DNA from: JBBROS01 sp038229135
Lineage (GTDB): Bacteria > Pseudomonadota > Alphaproteobacteria > Acetobacterales > Acetobacteraceae
Length of the DNA stretch: 64,000 nt
Direction: 5' to 3'
Assembly (NCBI GenBank): GCA_038229135.1
Contig: JBBROS010000016.1
Location: 1 to 64,000, forward strand
The position numbers and the translations under genes were made by a program. Below the pieces are notes generated by a model. That model saw nothing but the letters and a program-made list of their open reading frames with translations, was not told the DNA's origin and ran no database searches. Positions 34,369-43,719 of the stretch are shown in pieces (positions within the stretch are counted from its first letter, which is position 1; every line of letters starts with the position of its first letter).

Positions 34369-36524
34369 TCGGGCAGCAGCACCAGTGTGGCCAGGGGTGG
34401 GAGCGTCAGGACCAGGGATTTCGGCAGGCCGTGCGAACCCGCAAGATCGGCCTCGGTACGGCCCATGTTGCCGGCCCCCGAACCGCCATACACGGCGGCG
34501 TCGGAGTTCAGCGTTTCGCGCCACATGCCGCCGTGCGGCACGCCCACGCGGTAGCCGTGCCGCGGGACGGGGGTGAAGTTCACGATCACCAGTGCTGGCT
34601 TGCCGCCGTGGAGCGGGTGCCGGAGCCAGGCGAAGACGGAGTTGTCGGCGTCGTCCAGCACGACCCATTCGAAGCCCGCGCTGTCGCAATCGCCTTCGTG
34701 GAGGGCGGGCACGGAGCGGTAGAGGCCGTTCAGGTCCCGCAGCAGCGCCTGCACCCCGGCATGCATCGTGTCGTCCAGCAGGTGCCAGTCGAGCCCGGTG
34801 TCGTGGTTCCACTCGCGGTCCTGCGCGAACTCGCAGCCCATGAACAGGAGCTTCTTGCCCGGGTATGCCCACATGAAGGCCAGGTAGGCTCGCAGGTTGG
34901 CGAAGCGCTGCCAGTCGTCGCCCTGCATCTTCCGGATGAGCGAGCCCTTGCCGTAGACGACCTCGTCGTGGCTGAGCGGCAGCATGAAACGTTCGGTGAA
35001 GGCGTACACGAGGCCGAAGGTGATCTCGCCATGGTGCCACTTCCGGTAGATCGGCGGCTCGGCCAGGTAGTGCAGCGTGTCGTGCATCCAGCCCATGTTC
35101 CACTTGTAGTGGAAGCCGAGGCCGCCCTCGTCGGCGCTGCGGGTCACGCCGGGCCACGCGGTGCTTTCCTCGGCGATGAGCACGGTGCCGGGCGCGTGCT
35201 CGGCCACGGCGCGGCTCAGCTCCTGCAGAAGGGCGACGTTCTCGAGGTTCTCGCGGCCGCCAAACTGGTTCGGGACCCAGTCGTCCGCGTCCCGGCTGTA
35301 GTCGCGGTAAAGCATGGACGCGACGGCGTCGACGCGCAGGCCGTCGATGTGGAAGTGCTCGAGCCAATACAGGGCGGAGGCGATGAGAAAGCCGCGGACT
35401 TCGTTGCGACCGATGTTGAAGATGTAGGTGTTCCAGTCCCGGTGGAAGCCTTCGCGCGGATCTGCGTGCTCATAGAGCGCGGTGCCGTCGAAGCGGGCGA
35501 GCCCATGCGGGTCCGACGGGAAGTGGGCGGGCACCCAGTCGAGCAGGACGCCGACGCCCATTGCGTGGCAGCGGTCGACGAAGGCGGCGAAGGCTTCGGG
35601 CGAGCCAAGCGGCGCGCTGGGGGCGAAGTGGCCGAGCGGCTGGTAGCCCCAGGACCCGCCGAACGGGTGCTCCGCGATGGGCATGAGCTCGATATGCGTG
35701 AACCCCATACCGGCGGCGTAGGGGGCGAGGCGGTCTGCCAGTGCGGCCCAGCCGACGCTGCCGCGCTCGGCTGCAGGGAGCCAGGAGCCGGCGTGCACCT
35801 CGTAGGCGCTGATAGGCGCGTCCGGCCGTTGGGCGGCGGCGCGGCGCTCCATCCAGGCCGCGTCCGTCCAGCGATGCGGGGCGGCCGCGACGACGATGGA
35901 GGCGGTGGCCGGGGCGCGCTCGGCTGCGCGCGCCATGGGGTCGGCGCGCTGCGGGAGCGGCTCGCCCTGGGAGCCGACGAGGTCGAACTTGTAGAGCGCG
36001 CCGGGGGCCACGCCCGGGACGAACATCTCCCACACGCCCACGCCCTGGTGCTTTCGCATCGGGTGGCGTCGCGGGTCCCAATGGTTGAAGTCGCCGATGA
36101 CGGAGACGCGGGTGGCGTTGGGGGCCCACACTGCGAAGCGGATGCCGGGGACGCCGTCATAGGTCGCCTCGTGGGCGCCGAGGGCGCGCCAGAGGGTCCG
36201 GTGAGTTCCCTGGGCGATGAGGTCCAGGTCGTGGCTGCCGAGGGTGGGGCCGAAGCGGTAGGGATCCTCGGCGTCGTAGAGGATGCCGTGGGTGGTGATC
36301 TGCAGATGGTGCGGGCCGGAGGTGGCGACGGCGCCTGCGAAGAAGCCGGCCGCGTCCACACGCTCGAGCGCGGTGCGTTCGCCCGAGGCGTCGACGGCCC
36401 ATGCCGCGTCCGCGTCGGGCAGCCAGGCGCGTAGCTCGCCCTCATGCGGGCCGAGCACGGCGAAGGGGTCGCCGTGGCGGCCGGCCACGATGGCCTCGAT
36501 GGTGCCCTGGTGCAGAGTCGTCAT
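34365..36524 (-). CDS. glgB: 1,4-alpha-glucan branching enzyme
   Basis: 719 residues, GH13 with an N-terminal CBM48 (VWAPNATRVSVIGDFNHWD). Catalytic motifs: GYQPLGHFAPSAPLG, nucleophile DGLRVDAVASMLYRDY, acid LIAEESTAWPGVT and LPLSHDEVVYGKGSL. It introduces alpha-1,6 branches into glucan made here by GlgE; no classical glgA/glgC is present. The start overlaps the treS stop by 4 bases. Confidence 0.96.
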   Translation of the reverse strand: MTTLHQGTIEAIVAGRHGDPFAVLGPHEGELRAWLPDADAAWAVDASGERTALERVDAAGFFAGAVATSGPHHLQITTHGILYDAEDPYRFGPTLGSHDLDLIAQGTHRTLWRALGAHEATYDGVPGIRFAVWAPNATRVSVIGDFNHWDPRRHPMRKHQGVGVWEMFVPGVAPGALYKFDLVGSQGEPLPQRADPMARAAERAPATASIVVAAAPHRWTDAAWMERRAAAQRPDAPISAYEVHAGSWLPAAERGSVGWAALADRLAPYAAGMGFTHIELMPIAEHPFGGSWGYQPLGHFAPSAPLGSPEAFAAFVDRCHAMGVGVLLDWVPAHFPSDPHGLARFDGTALYEHADPREGFHRDWNTYIFNIGRNEVRGFLIASALYWLEHFHIDGLRVDAVASMLYRDYSRDADDWVPNQFGGRENLENVALLQELSRAVAEHAPGTVLIAEESTAWPGVTRSADEGGLGFHYKWNMGWMHDTLHYLAEPPIYRKWHHGEITFGLVYAFTERFMLPLSHDEVVYGKGSLIRKMQGDDWQRFANLRAYLAFMWAYPGKKLLFMGCEFAQDREWNHDTGLDWHLLDDTMHAGVQALLRDLNGLYRSVPALHEGDCDSAGFEWVVLDDADNSVFAWLRHPLHGGKPALVIVNFTPVPRHGYRVGVPHGGMWRETLNSDAAVYGGSGAGNMGRTEADLAGSHGLPKSLVLTLPPLATLVLLPE

Positions 36525-39500
36525 GCTGTGCGTCCCAACAGCCGTTCGGCGATGGCGTGGAAGCCCCCGAGCGGGATGGGGAGCCAGGTGGGGCGGTTGG
36601 CCGCCTCATAGCGGATTTCGTATGCGGCCTTCTCGAGCAGGAAGAGGTCGAGCAAGGGCTGCTCCGCCGCCTCCGACACCCATCGTGCAGGGGCCGCGTG
36701 CAGCACCTCGCGATAGGCCTCCAGGAAGGCGGTCGTCGCGCGGTCCCTGAAGGCGAGCAGCAGTGCCAGCCGCCGCTCGGACACGGGCTCCGACGAGGCC
36801 ACGCGCCCTGGTGCCGCGGCGGCTGCCGCGTAGTCGAACGAGCGGAGCAGGCCCGCGACATCCCGCAGCGGGCAGGAATGGGCGCGGCGCTGCTCCATGG
36901 TGCGGGCGGGCTCGCCCTCGAAGTCGATGATGTAGGCGTCGTCCTGCACGACCAGGACCTGGCCGAGGTGGAAATCACCGTGCACGCGGGTCTGCAGCGC
37001 CCCGTCGGCCTCCGCGGCGAGGCGGCGGGCCTCGGCCTGCAGGCGGTCGCGGTTGGCGAGCAGCATGGCGGCCTGGTCGGCCGGTGCGCCCTCGAGCTTG
37101 GCCTGCGCCAGCAGGTCGAGCGCTGCACCGATCTGCGTGGCGGCGCCGTCACCCCAGGCGGCGAGCGTGGCCGGGTCGGCGGGGCGGGGCGTGAAGGCTG
37201 GGTCCGTGTCGGCGGCCGCGAGCACGCTGTGCAGCTCGCCAAGGCGCGTGCCGATGGCGCGGGCGAAGGCGGCGTAGGCGTCGAACGCGTCGTCCCCCGC
37301 CTCCTCCACGCTGCCGGACTCGTGCGTGGCGCCCGTGAGGGCCACGGCTTCGACGCTGCGGGCGAGGAAGTCGAGCGTCCAGCCCCAGCCATCGCCCTGG
37401 TTCCGGACGAAGCCCTGGGCCAGCGCAACCGTGTGCGGCGTGCCGTCGTCGTCCACGCGCACCAGCTCGCCATAGAGCGGCGCGGTGTTGCCGAAGCCGC
37501 GCTCGGTGAGGAAGCGCGTCATCTCCCCCTCCGGGTGCACGCCGGCCAGCACGCGGCGCACCAGCTTCAGCACGAGCGTGTCGGCGACGATCCAGGACGA
37601 GTTACTCTGCTCGGCCGACAGGCGGCGGATGTCGGCGCCGTGTGGGATGGAGACGCCAGCCATGAGGGCGGTGGGACGGAACTCGAGCCGGGCGCCCTCG
37701 ATGGGCAGCTTGGCCGAGGCAGCCCAGCCGGCGAGCAGCCCGGTGGTGAGCGCATCGAGGGTGAACGCATCCGTGAGCGCGCCCACACGGGGGCCGCGGC
37801 GGACGCGGGTCAGGGCGAGCAGGCTGGGCAGCGCGCCCTGAACCTCGTCGTCCCAGGCGATGCCGAGCGGGAGCACGTAGCGCTCCGTGCGGCCGGGGAG
37901 CGCTGCCTCGACTTCGGCGAACAGCACGCCCGGTGCTTCGGGCAGCGGGGTGGCGTAGGCCAGGCGAACGGCGGAGAGCCGCTCCGTCTTCGAGGCGTAC
38001 CAGCGCCTCAGCGGGAGGTAGGCGGGCAGCGCCTCCCGCTCGACAACGGCGCGAGACGACGGGGCAAGCACGTCGTCCACGCCCTGGCGCAGCACCAGGG
38101 TAGCGTATTCCGGCAGCGGCTCCGGCGGGGGCACGTGCCAGGCGGGCAGCGCCGTGTCGGTGGCGAGCAGGAACCAGAGCATGCCGTAGGGCGGCAGGCT
38201 GAGCAGGTAGTTGAGCTGGCCCACGGGCGGGAAGACCGATCCGCCGACGATGTCCACCGGCACGCGTCCGGCGAAGGCCGACAGGTCCAGCTCGACGGCC
38301 TGGGCGGTGCGGGAGAGGTTGCTCACGCACAGGATCGTCTCGTCCTCGAGCTCGCGCAGGAAGGCCAGCACCTTGCGGTTGGCGGGGTAGAGGAACCGCT
38401 GCGTGCCGCGCCCGAAGCTGTGGTGGCGGCCGCGGACGGCGAGCATGCGGCGCGTCCAGTTCAGCAAGGAGTGCGGGTCGGCCGCCTGCGCCTCGACGTT
38501 GACGGCCTGGTAGCCGTAGTTCGCGTCCTGGATCACGGGCAGGACGAGCCGCTGCGGGTCCGTGCGGGAGAAGCCGCCGTTGCGGTCCATGGACCATTGC
38601 ATGGGGGTTCGGACACCGTCGCGGTCGCCGAGGAAGATGTTGTCGCCCATGCCGATCTCGTCGCCGTAATAGATGACGGGCGTGCCGGGCATGGAGAGCA
38701 GAAGGCCGTTCATCAGCTCGATCCGGCGGCGGTCCCGCTCGAGCAGCGGGGCCAAGCGGCGGCGGATGCCCAGGTTGATGCGGGCGCGACGGTCTGCGGC
38801 GTAGGTATTCCAGAGGTAATCGCGCTCCCCGGACGTCACCATCTCGAGGGTGAGTTCGTCGTGGTTGCGGAGGAACACGGCCCATTGGCAGCCGGCGGGG
38901 ATCTCGGGCGTCTGGCGCATGATGTCGGTGATCGGGAAGCGGTCCTCCCGCGCGATCGCCATGTACATGCGCGGCATCAGCGGAAAGTGGAACGACATGT
39001 GGCATTCGTCGCCGTCGCCGAAATATTGCTGCGCGTCCTCCGGCCACTGGTTGGCTTCGGCGAGCAGCATGCGGCCCGGCGCGTGGCGGTCCATCTCGGC
39101 GCGGATGCGCTTCAGGATATCGTGCGTCTCGGGCAGGTTTTCGTTGTTGGTGCCCTCGCGCTCGATGAGGTAGGGCACGGCGTCGAGACGCAGCCCATCG
39201 ATCCCGAGGTCGAGCCAGAAGCGCATCACGCGCAAGACCTCCTCGAGCACGGCCGGGTTGTCGAAGTTGAGGTCGGGCTGGTGGCTGTAGAAGCGGTGCC
39301 AGTAATAGGCGTTGGCCACCGGGTCCCACGTCCAGTTGCTGCTCTCCGTGTCCAAGAAGATGATGCGGGTGCCCGCATATTTCTCGGCCGTGTCCGACCA
39401 CACGTAGAACTCGCGCTCCGGGCTGCCGGGCGGCGCCTGGCGGGCGGCCTGGAACCAGGGGTGCTGGTCGCTCGTGTGGTTGATGACGAGTTCGGTGATG

Positions 39501-39799
39501 ACTCGCAGGCCGCGCTCGTGCGCCGCCTCGATGAAGCGGCTGACGTCGTCCATGGTGCCGTAATCGCCATGGACGCTCGTGTAATCGGCGATGTCGTAGC
39601 CGTCGTCGCGCCGGGGTGACGGGTAGAATGGCAGCATCCAGATGGCAGTCACGCCGAGCTCGCGCACGTAGTCGAGCTTTTCGATCAGGCCCTTGAAATC
39701 ACCTACGCCATCGTTGTTTCCGTCAAAAAACGACTTTAGGTGCAGCTGGTAGATCACCGCGTCCTTGAACCAGAGCGGATCGGGATTCGTTTCAATCAT
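36521..39799 (-). CDS. treS: Trehalose synthase / maltokinase fusion
   Basis: 1092 residues from the ATG at 39797-39799. The N-terminal half (about 1-550) is GH13 TreS: IYQLHLKSFFDGNNDG, DGLRLDAVPYLIEREGTNNENLP, LLAEANQWPED and LRNHDELTLEMV. The C-terminal half (about 570-1090) is a maltokinase/aminoglycoside-phosphotransferase fold: LPLRRWYASK, VHGDFHLGQVLVVQD and IIDFEGEPARTMEQRRA. One protein thus isomerises trehalose to maltose and phosphorylates it to maltose-1-phosphate, the GlgE donor. It overlaps glgE by 4 bases. Confidence 0.96.
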   Translation of the reverse strand: MIETNPDPLWFKDAVIYQLHLKSFFDGNNDGVGDFKGLIEKLDYVRELGVTAIWMLPFYPSPRRDDGYDIADYTSVHGDYGTMDDVSRFIEAAHERGLRVITELVINHTSDQHPWFQAARQAPPGSPEREFYVWSDTAEKYAGTRIIFLDTESSNWTWDPVANAYYWHRFYSHQPDLNFDNPAVLEEVLRVMRFWLDLGIDGLRLDAVPYLIEREGTNNENLPETHDILKRIRAEMDRHAPGRMLLAEANQWPEDAQQYFGDGDECHMSFHFPLMPRMYMAIAREDRFPITDIMRQTPEIPAGCQWAVFLRNHDELTLEMVTSGERDYLWNTYAADRRARINLGIRRRLAPLLERDRRRIELMNGLLLSMPGTPVIYYGDEIGMGDNIFLGDRDGVRTPMQWSMDRNGGFSRTDPQRLVLPVIQDANYGYQAVNVEAQAADPHSLLNWTRRMLAVRGRHHSFGRGTQRFLYPANRKVLAFLRELEDETILCVSNLSRTAQAVELDLSAFAGRVPVDIVGGSVFPPVGQLNYLLSLPPYGMLWFLLATDTALPAWHVPPPEPLPEYATLVLRQGVDDVLAPSSRAVVEREALPAYLPLRRWYASKTERLSAVRLAYATPLPEAPGVLFAEVEAALPGRTERYVLPLGIAWDDEVQGALPSLLALTRVRRGPRVGALTDAFTLDALTTGLLAGWAASAKLPIEGARLEFRPTALMAGVSIPHGADIRRLSAEQSNSSWIVADTLVLKLVRRVLAGVHPEGEMTRFLTERGFGNTAPLYGELVRVDDDGTPHTVALAQGFVRNQGDGWGWTLDFLARSVEAVALTGATHESGSVEEAGDDAFDAYAAFARAIGTRLGELHSVLAAADTDPAFTPRPADPATLAAWGDGAATQIGAALDLLAQAKLEGAPADQAAMLLANRDRLQAEARRLAAEADGALQTRVHGDFHLGQVLVVQDDAYIIDFEGEPARTMEQRRAHSCPLRDVAGLLRSFDYAAAAAAPGRVASSEPVSERRLALLLAFRDRATTAFLEAYREVLHAAPARWVSEAAEQPLLDLFLLEKAAYEIRYEAANRPTWLPIPLGGFHAIAERLLGRTA

Positions 39800-42700
39800 G
39801 AAGCCTCGTCGGCGGGGCGGATGCGCCAGATGGCGTAGGGCCGCTCGGGTGGAAGGGTGACGACGCGGCTTCGCGCGTCCCACCGCTCATGGCGGTCCTC
39901 GAGCAGATCGGTGGCCTCGAGCAGTGCGGGCTCGGGGGAGAACCGCCAGTGCGGCACGTCGATGCGCGAGGACTGGAAGCGGTGCAGGTCCAGGTTGATG
40001 GCGACGAGCAGCACGTTCGAGCCATCCGGCGTGGCCTTCTCGAAGCACAGCACGAATGGGTTGTCCGCGTTCAGGAACGTGACCCCGAGATGGGAGTGCA
40101 GCGCCGGGTTGGCGCGGCGGATGGCGTTCAGCTGCGTGATCTCGGCGACGATGTTGCCCGGCCGGTCCCAATCCCAGGCGCGGACCTGATATTTCTCGCT
40201 GTCCAGGTATTCCTCCTTGCCTGGCACCGGCTCCGCCTCGCACAGCTCGAAGCCGTTGTAGAGGCCCCACAGCCCGGACAGCAGCGACGCGAGCGCGCAC
40301 CGTACCAGGAAGGCTTGGCGCGGGGCGGTCTGCAACGGTATCGGATTGATGTCGGGGGTGTTGACGAAGAAATGGGGGCGGAAGAAGTCGCGTGGCGGCC
40401 CCTGGGTCAGTTCAACGAGGTATTGGGTAAACTCGTCCTTGGTGTAGCGCCAGGTGAAATAGGTGTAACTCTGGCCGAAGCCGGACTTGGCGAGGCGATA
40501 CATCACCTTGGGGCGCGTGAAAGCCTCCGCGAGGAAGACCGCATCCGGATAACGGGCCTGAACCTCCTGGATGAGCCACTCCCAGAACGGCAAAGGCTTC
40601 GTATGCGGGTTGTCGACGCGGAAGAGTCGCACACCCTGCGCGGCCCAGTGCAGTACGGCGTCGGCCAGGGCCAGCCAGAGCGCGGGGACGGCGCCGCTCG
40701 CGTAGAAGTCGACGTTGACGATGTCCTCGTACTTCTTCGGCGGGTTCTCGGCGTAGCGGATCGTACCGTCCGGGCGCCAGTTGAACCAGTCCTTGTGCTC
40801 ACGGAGCCACGGGTGGTCGGGCGAGCACTGGATGGCGAAGTCCATGGCGAGCTCGAGCCCGTGCTGGGCCGCGGCGGTGCGCAGGGCCTGGAAGTCCTCG
40901 AGCGTGCCGAGTTCCGGGTGCAGCGCGTCGTGGCCGCCCTCCTCGGAACCGATGGCGTAGGGGCTGCCAGGGTCGTCGATGGCCGGGGTGAGCGTATTGT
41001 TGCGGCCCTTGCGGTTGATGCGGCCAATCGGGTGGAAGGGCGGGAAATACAGCACGTCGAAGCCCATCGACTGTATCCGGGGCAAGTGGCGGATCACGTC
41101 TCGGAAGGTGCCGTGCCGGGCTGGGTCGTCGCTGAGCGAACGGGGGAACACCTCATACCAGGCCGCGAACCCGGCGGCGGCGCGCTCGCCGAGCAAGGCG
41201 TATGGGCCGGCGACTGCCTCGTGCGGACGGTCATCCGCCCGGGCCATGGAGCCGCGGGTCTCGTCGGAGAGCAGCACCTCGCGGCGGGCCGTCTCGCTCT
41301 CGGTCGCGAGCGCCTTCAGCACCGTGTCCAGCGCTTGCGACGTGCCTTTGCGGGTGCGGGCGGCGGCGGCGCGGATGTGCGCCTCGCCCTCCTGCAGTTC
41401 GAGCATGATGGGCACGCCGGCCTGGTGCTTCTTGGCCAGTTCGTCCGTGTAGGTGCCCCACACGTCCTTCCACGCGTGCACCGTGTAGTCGTGCGGCCCG
41501 AGCGCCAGCAGCGGGAAGCTGCCTGTCCAGCGGTCGTTGCCGAGGGGGGCCATGCGCGCCTCCGACCACTCCTCCCCGGGACCACGCCAGCGCAGGCAGG
41601 CAGCGACCTTCTCGTGGCCGTCGACGATGATGTCACAGGTGACGACAACCACGCTGCCGACCACCTGGCGTGCGGGGAAGCGGCCGTTCTCGACGGACGG
41701 GGACACGGCCTCGATGGCGACGCGCGGCAGGCCGGCAGCGAGTTCGGCCCGCTTACGGGCGAGCGGCGGGGCGGGCAGGGGCGCGCGAGCCTGGGCCTCG
41801 TAGAGATGCAGCCAGCCTGGGGCCACGACGATCGTGGCATGGGGCGAGAGGGTGGTGCCGCCCTGGTCGTGGAAGGGAGCGAAGGCGCCACCAACAGTGC
41901 CGAGGGGCCCGGCTGCGTGCAGCGTAGCCCGGCGCAGCGCCGTCACGGCAAGCACGGCTTTCGATGCCGCGCGCGGGTCCGGCGCGTCGGCACGCAGCAC
42001 GGCATATGCGGGGCCGCCGCCTGCCGAGGCGAGGGTGGCATGCGGCATCGGCGCGAGGCGGCGGCGGAGCTGCACCAGCGCCTCCGCGTCGGGGGCGCCG
42101 TGGGCCGTGGCGCCCTGGGTCATCCAGCCATCGCCGAGCAGCGCGGCGAGGGTCTGTCGCGCCGGGTCATCGCCGCCATCGGCCACCACCCGGGCGACGC
42201 GGCGCAGGCGGGCGAGCTCGTCCCAAAGCCAATCGGCCTCGCCGTCCCACCAGGGCAGCGAACTCGCAACCAGGTCCAGCGTGCCGGGGGCAACCTTCTC
42301 GAGCACGGGCCATGGGAGGCCGGGCGTCCACCCGAAGAGCAGGGCATCGGGCGCCTCGGCGCGCAGGGCATGAAGGAAGGCCGGCACCGCCCAGCCCGGC
42401 AGCCGGTCGAGTCCGAGCAAGCGGACGGCGCCGAGCCGCTCGACGTGCGGCGCCCACCAGGTGGCCAGCGCTGCGGCATCGTCGAGGGTGCCGATTGCGG
42501 CAAGCGCGTCGAGTGCGGGCGGCGGCGGCTGTCGCGGGTCGATACTGGGGGCGGAGAGACGATGGAAGGGGCCGGGAACCGTCTCGAGCAACGCGGCTGG
42601 CGCGCGGTCGATTGACAGGTCGGCGACGAGGCGAACGCGCAGGCCGCGGGCCGCCTCGACGAAGTCAGGCTCCAGATCGAACGCTGCGGGGTGCGGCAAT

Positions 42701-42801
42701 ACCAACGCATCGAACCCGAGGGTCGCCGCGCGCCCGAGGGCGGCGGGCCAGCCATCCGGGCCCGCGCGGTATAGGTTGAGCGGGGGCAGATTGCCTGTCA
42801 C
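39796..42801 (-). CDS. glgE: Alpha-1,4-glucan:maltose-1-phosphate maltosyltransferase with long N-terminal extension
   Basis: About 1001 residues if the GTG at 42799-42801 is the start (no in-frame ATG fits; a GGAG lies 11 bases upstream). The GlgE core starts near residue 358 (RVAIEAVSPSVENGRFPARQ) and shows EVFPRSLS, MGFDVLYFPPFHPIG, nucleophile FRVDNPHTKPLPFWEWL, acid AEAFTRPKVM and FFVNTPDINP. The extra 350 residues upstream (NLYRAGPDGWPAALGRAATLG, LVADLSIDRAP) resemble a decayed GH13 barrel. It polymerises maltose-1-phosphate into alpha-1,4-glucan. First of seven overlapping genes, 82 bases after phyR. Confidence 0.92.
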   Translation of the reverse strand: MTGNLPPLNLYRAGPDGWPAALGRAATLGFDALVLPHPAAFDLEPDFVEAARGLRVRLVADLSIDRAPAALLETVPGPFHRLSAPSIDPRQPPPPALDALAAIGTLDDAAALATWWAPHVERLGAVRLLGLDRLPGWAVPAFLHALRAEAPDALLFGWTPGLPWPVLEKVAPGTLDLVASSLPWWDGEADWLWDELARLRRVARVVADGGDDPARQTLAALLGDGWMTQGATAHGAPDAEALVQLRRRLAPMPHATLASAGGGPAYAVLRADAPDPRAASKAVLAVTALRRATLHAAGPLGTVGGAFAPFHDQGGTTLSPHATIVVAPGWLHLYEAQARAPLPAPPLARKRAELAAGLPRVAIEAVSPSVENGRFPARQVVGSVVVVTCDIIVDGHEKVAACLRWRGPGEEWSEARMAPLGNDRWTGSFPLLALGPHDYTVHAWKDVWGTYTDELAKKHQAGVPIMLELQEGEAHIRAAAARTRKGTSQALDTVLKALATESETARREVLLSDETRGSMARADDRPHEAVAGPYALLGERAAAGFAAWYEVFPRSLSDDPARHGTFRDVIRHLPRIQSMGFDVLYFPPFHPIGRINRKGRNNTLTPAIDDPGSPYAIGSEEGGHDALHPELGTLEDFQALRTAAAQHGLELAMDFAIQCSPDHPWLREHKDWFNWRPDGTIRYAENPPKKYEDIVNVDFYASGAVPALWLALADAVLHWAAQGVRLFRVDNPHTKPLPFWEWLIQEVQARYPDAVFLAEAFTRPKVMYRLAKSGFGQSYTYFTWRYTKDEFTQYLVELTQGPPRDFFRPHFFVNTPDINPIPLQTAPRQAFLVRCALASLLSGLWGLYNGFELCEAEPVPGKEEYLDSEKYQVRAWDWDRPGNIVAEITQLNAIRRANPALHSHLGVTFLNADNPFVLCFEKATPDGSNVLLVAINLDLHRFQSSRIDVPHWRFSPEPALLEATDLLEDRHERWDARSRVVTLPPERPYAIWRIRPADEAS

Positions 42802-42883
42802 TACGGCGTCGTCTCCGGTGGTCGTGCCGGGCCAAGCGCACCGGGCGGGCGTAAGTTGCCCCGGCCGGCGGTTTTGCGCGCGA

Positions 42884-43627
42884 CTATTCGAGATGCACTC
42901 CGCCGGTGACCGCCTGGTAGGTGGCGATCGCCAGGGTGAGCGGCTCGAAGGGCTTCGTGATGACGAAGGCGGGCTCGAGCGCTTCACCGGTCAGCAGGCG
43001 CTCGGGGTAAGCGGTTACGAAGATGACGGGAGCATAGTGGTGCCGCATGATGCGGTTCACGGCTGCCATGCCGTCCCCGCCCGAGCCGAGGTTGATGTCT
43101 GCGAGGATCAGGCCCGGCCGGTGCAGCTCGGCAAGCTCGACCGCCTCCGCCTCGGAGCTGGCGACGCCCACCACGCGGTGGCCGCAGCCGGCGACGAGCT
43201 CCTCGATGTCCATGGCGATCACGGGCTCGTCCTCGATGATGAGCACGTCGGTTGCCGCCGCGTCGCGAAGGTGAGTCCGGGCTTCGGTCAGCTCGACGCC
43301 CGCATCGTCTTCGGGTGTCTCGACGACGAGGGCCGCCGTCTGGACCGGCAGCTCCTCGAGGGACGTGAGCAGCAGGAGCTGTCGCTGGCGTTGGCTGAGC
43401 CGGCCGTCGATGAAGGGGCTGGCCGGGCGGACATGGCCGAAGCCGCGGGTGATGGCGCGGTAGAGCGTGGTCCGCGCATCGAGCTCATCTGGCTCGTGGC
43501 TTGCCAGCGCCTTCAACGCATCCCCGACGAGCGCGTCGCCGCGTGCCTGGCTGCCGGTCAGTGCTCGTGCATAGCGGCGGGCATAGGGCAGCGCCCGGAT
43601 CAGGTCTTCGCGACGGAAGCTGGTCAT
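42884..43627 (-). CDS. phyR: General stress response regulator PhyR (sigma-like domain + receiver)
   Basis: 247 residues from the ATG at 43625-43627 (GGACG upstream). An N-terminal EcfG-like sigma domain (LIRALPYARRYARALTGSQARGDALVGDAL, LEELPVQTAALVVE) is followed by a CheY-like receiver from about residue 127 (VLIIEDEPVIAMDIEELV) with phospho-acceptor Asp177 in LILADINLG and Lys in VITKPFEP. When phosphorylated it binds NepR and frees EcfG. It is divergent from the sigma genes and runs in the same direction as the glgE-otsA operon. Confidence 0.96.
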   Translation of the reverse strand: MTSFRREDLIRALPYARRYARALTGSQARGDALVGDALKALASHEPDELDARTTLYRAITRGFGHVRPASPFIDGRLSQRQRQLLLLTSLEELPVQTAALVVETPEDDAGVELTEARTHLRDAAATDVLIIEDEPVIAMDIEELVAGCGHRVVGVASSEAEAVELAELHRPGLILADINLGSGGDGMAAVNRIMRHHYAPVIFVTAYPERLLTGEALEPAFVITKPFEPLTLAIATYQAVTGGVHLE

Positions 43628-43719
43628 GAACGTCCTTTGGATACAGATAGGCGGCAGCCGGCCCGCTTTCCCGCCTGGATGTGCGAGGGCGAGGGTTGGG
43701 GCTGCGCTGGAGCACGTGA

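Noticed and set aside
36401..39619. 1072-residue plus-strand frame antisense to treS
   Set aside because: Composition and lack of motifs mark it as an antisense shadow of treS-maltokinase.
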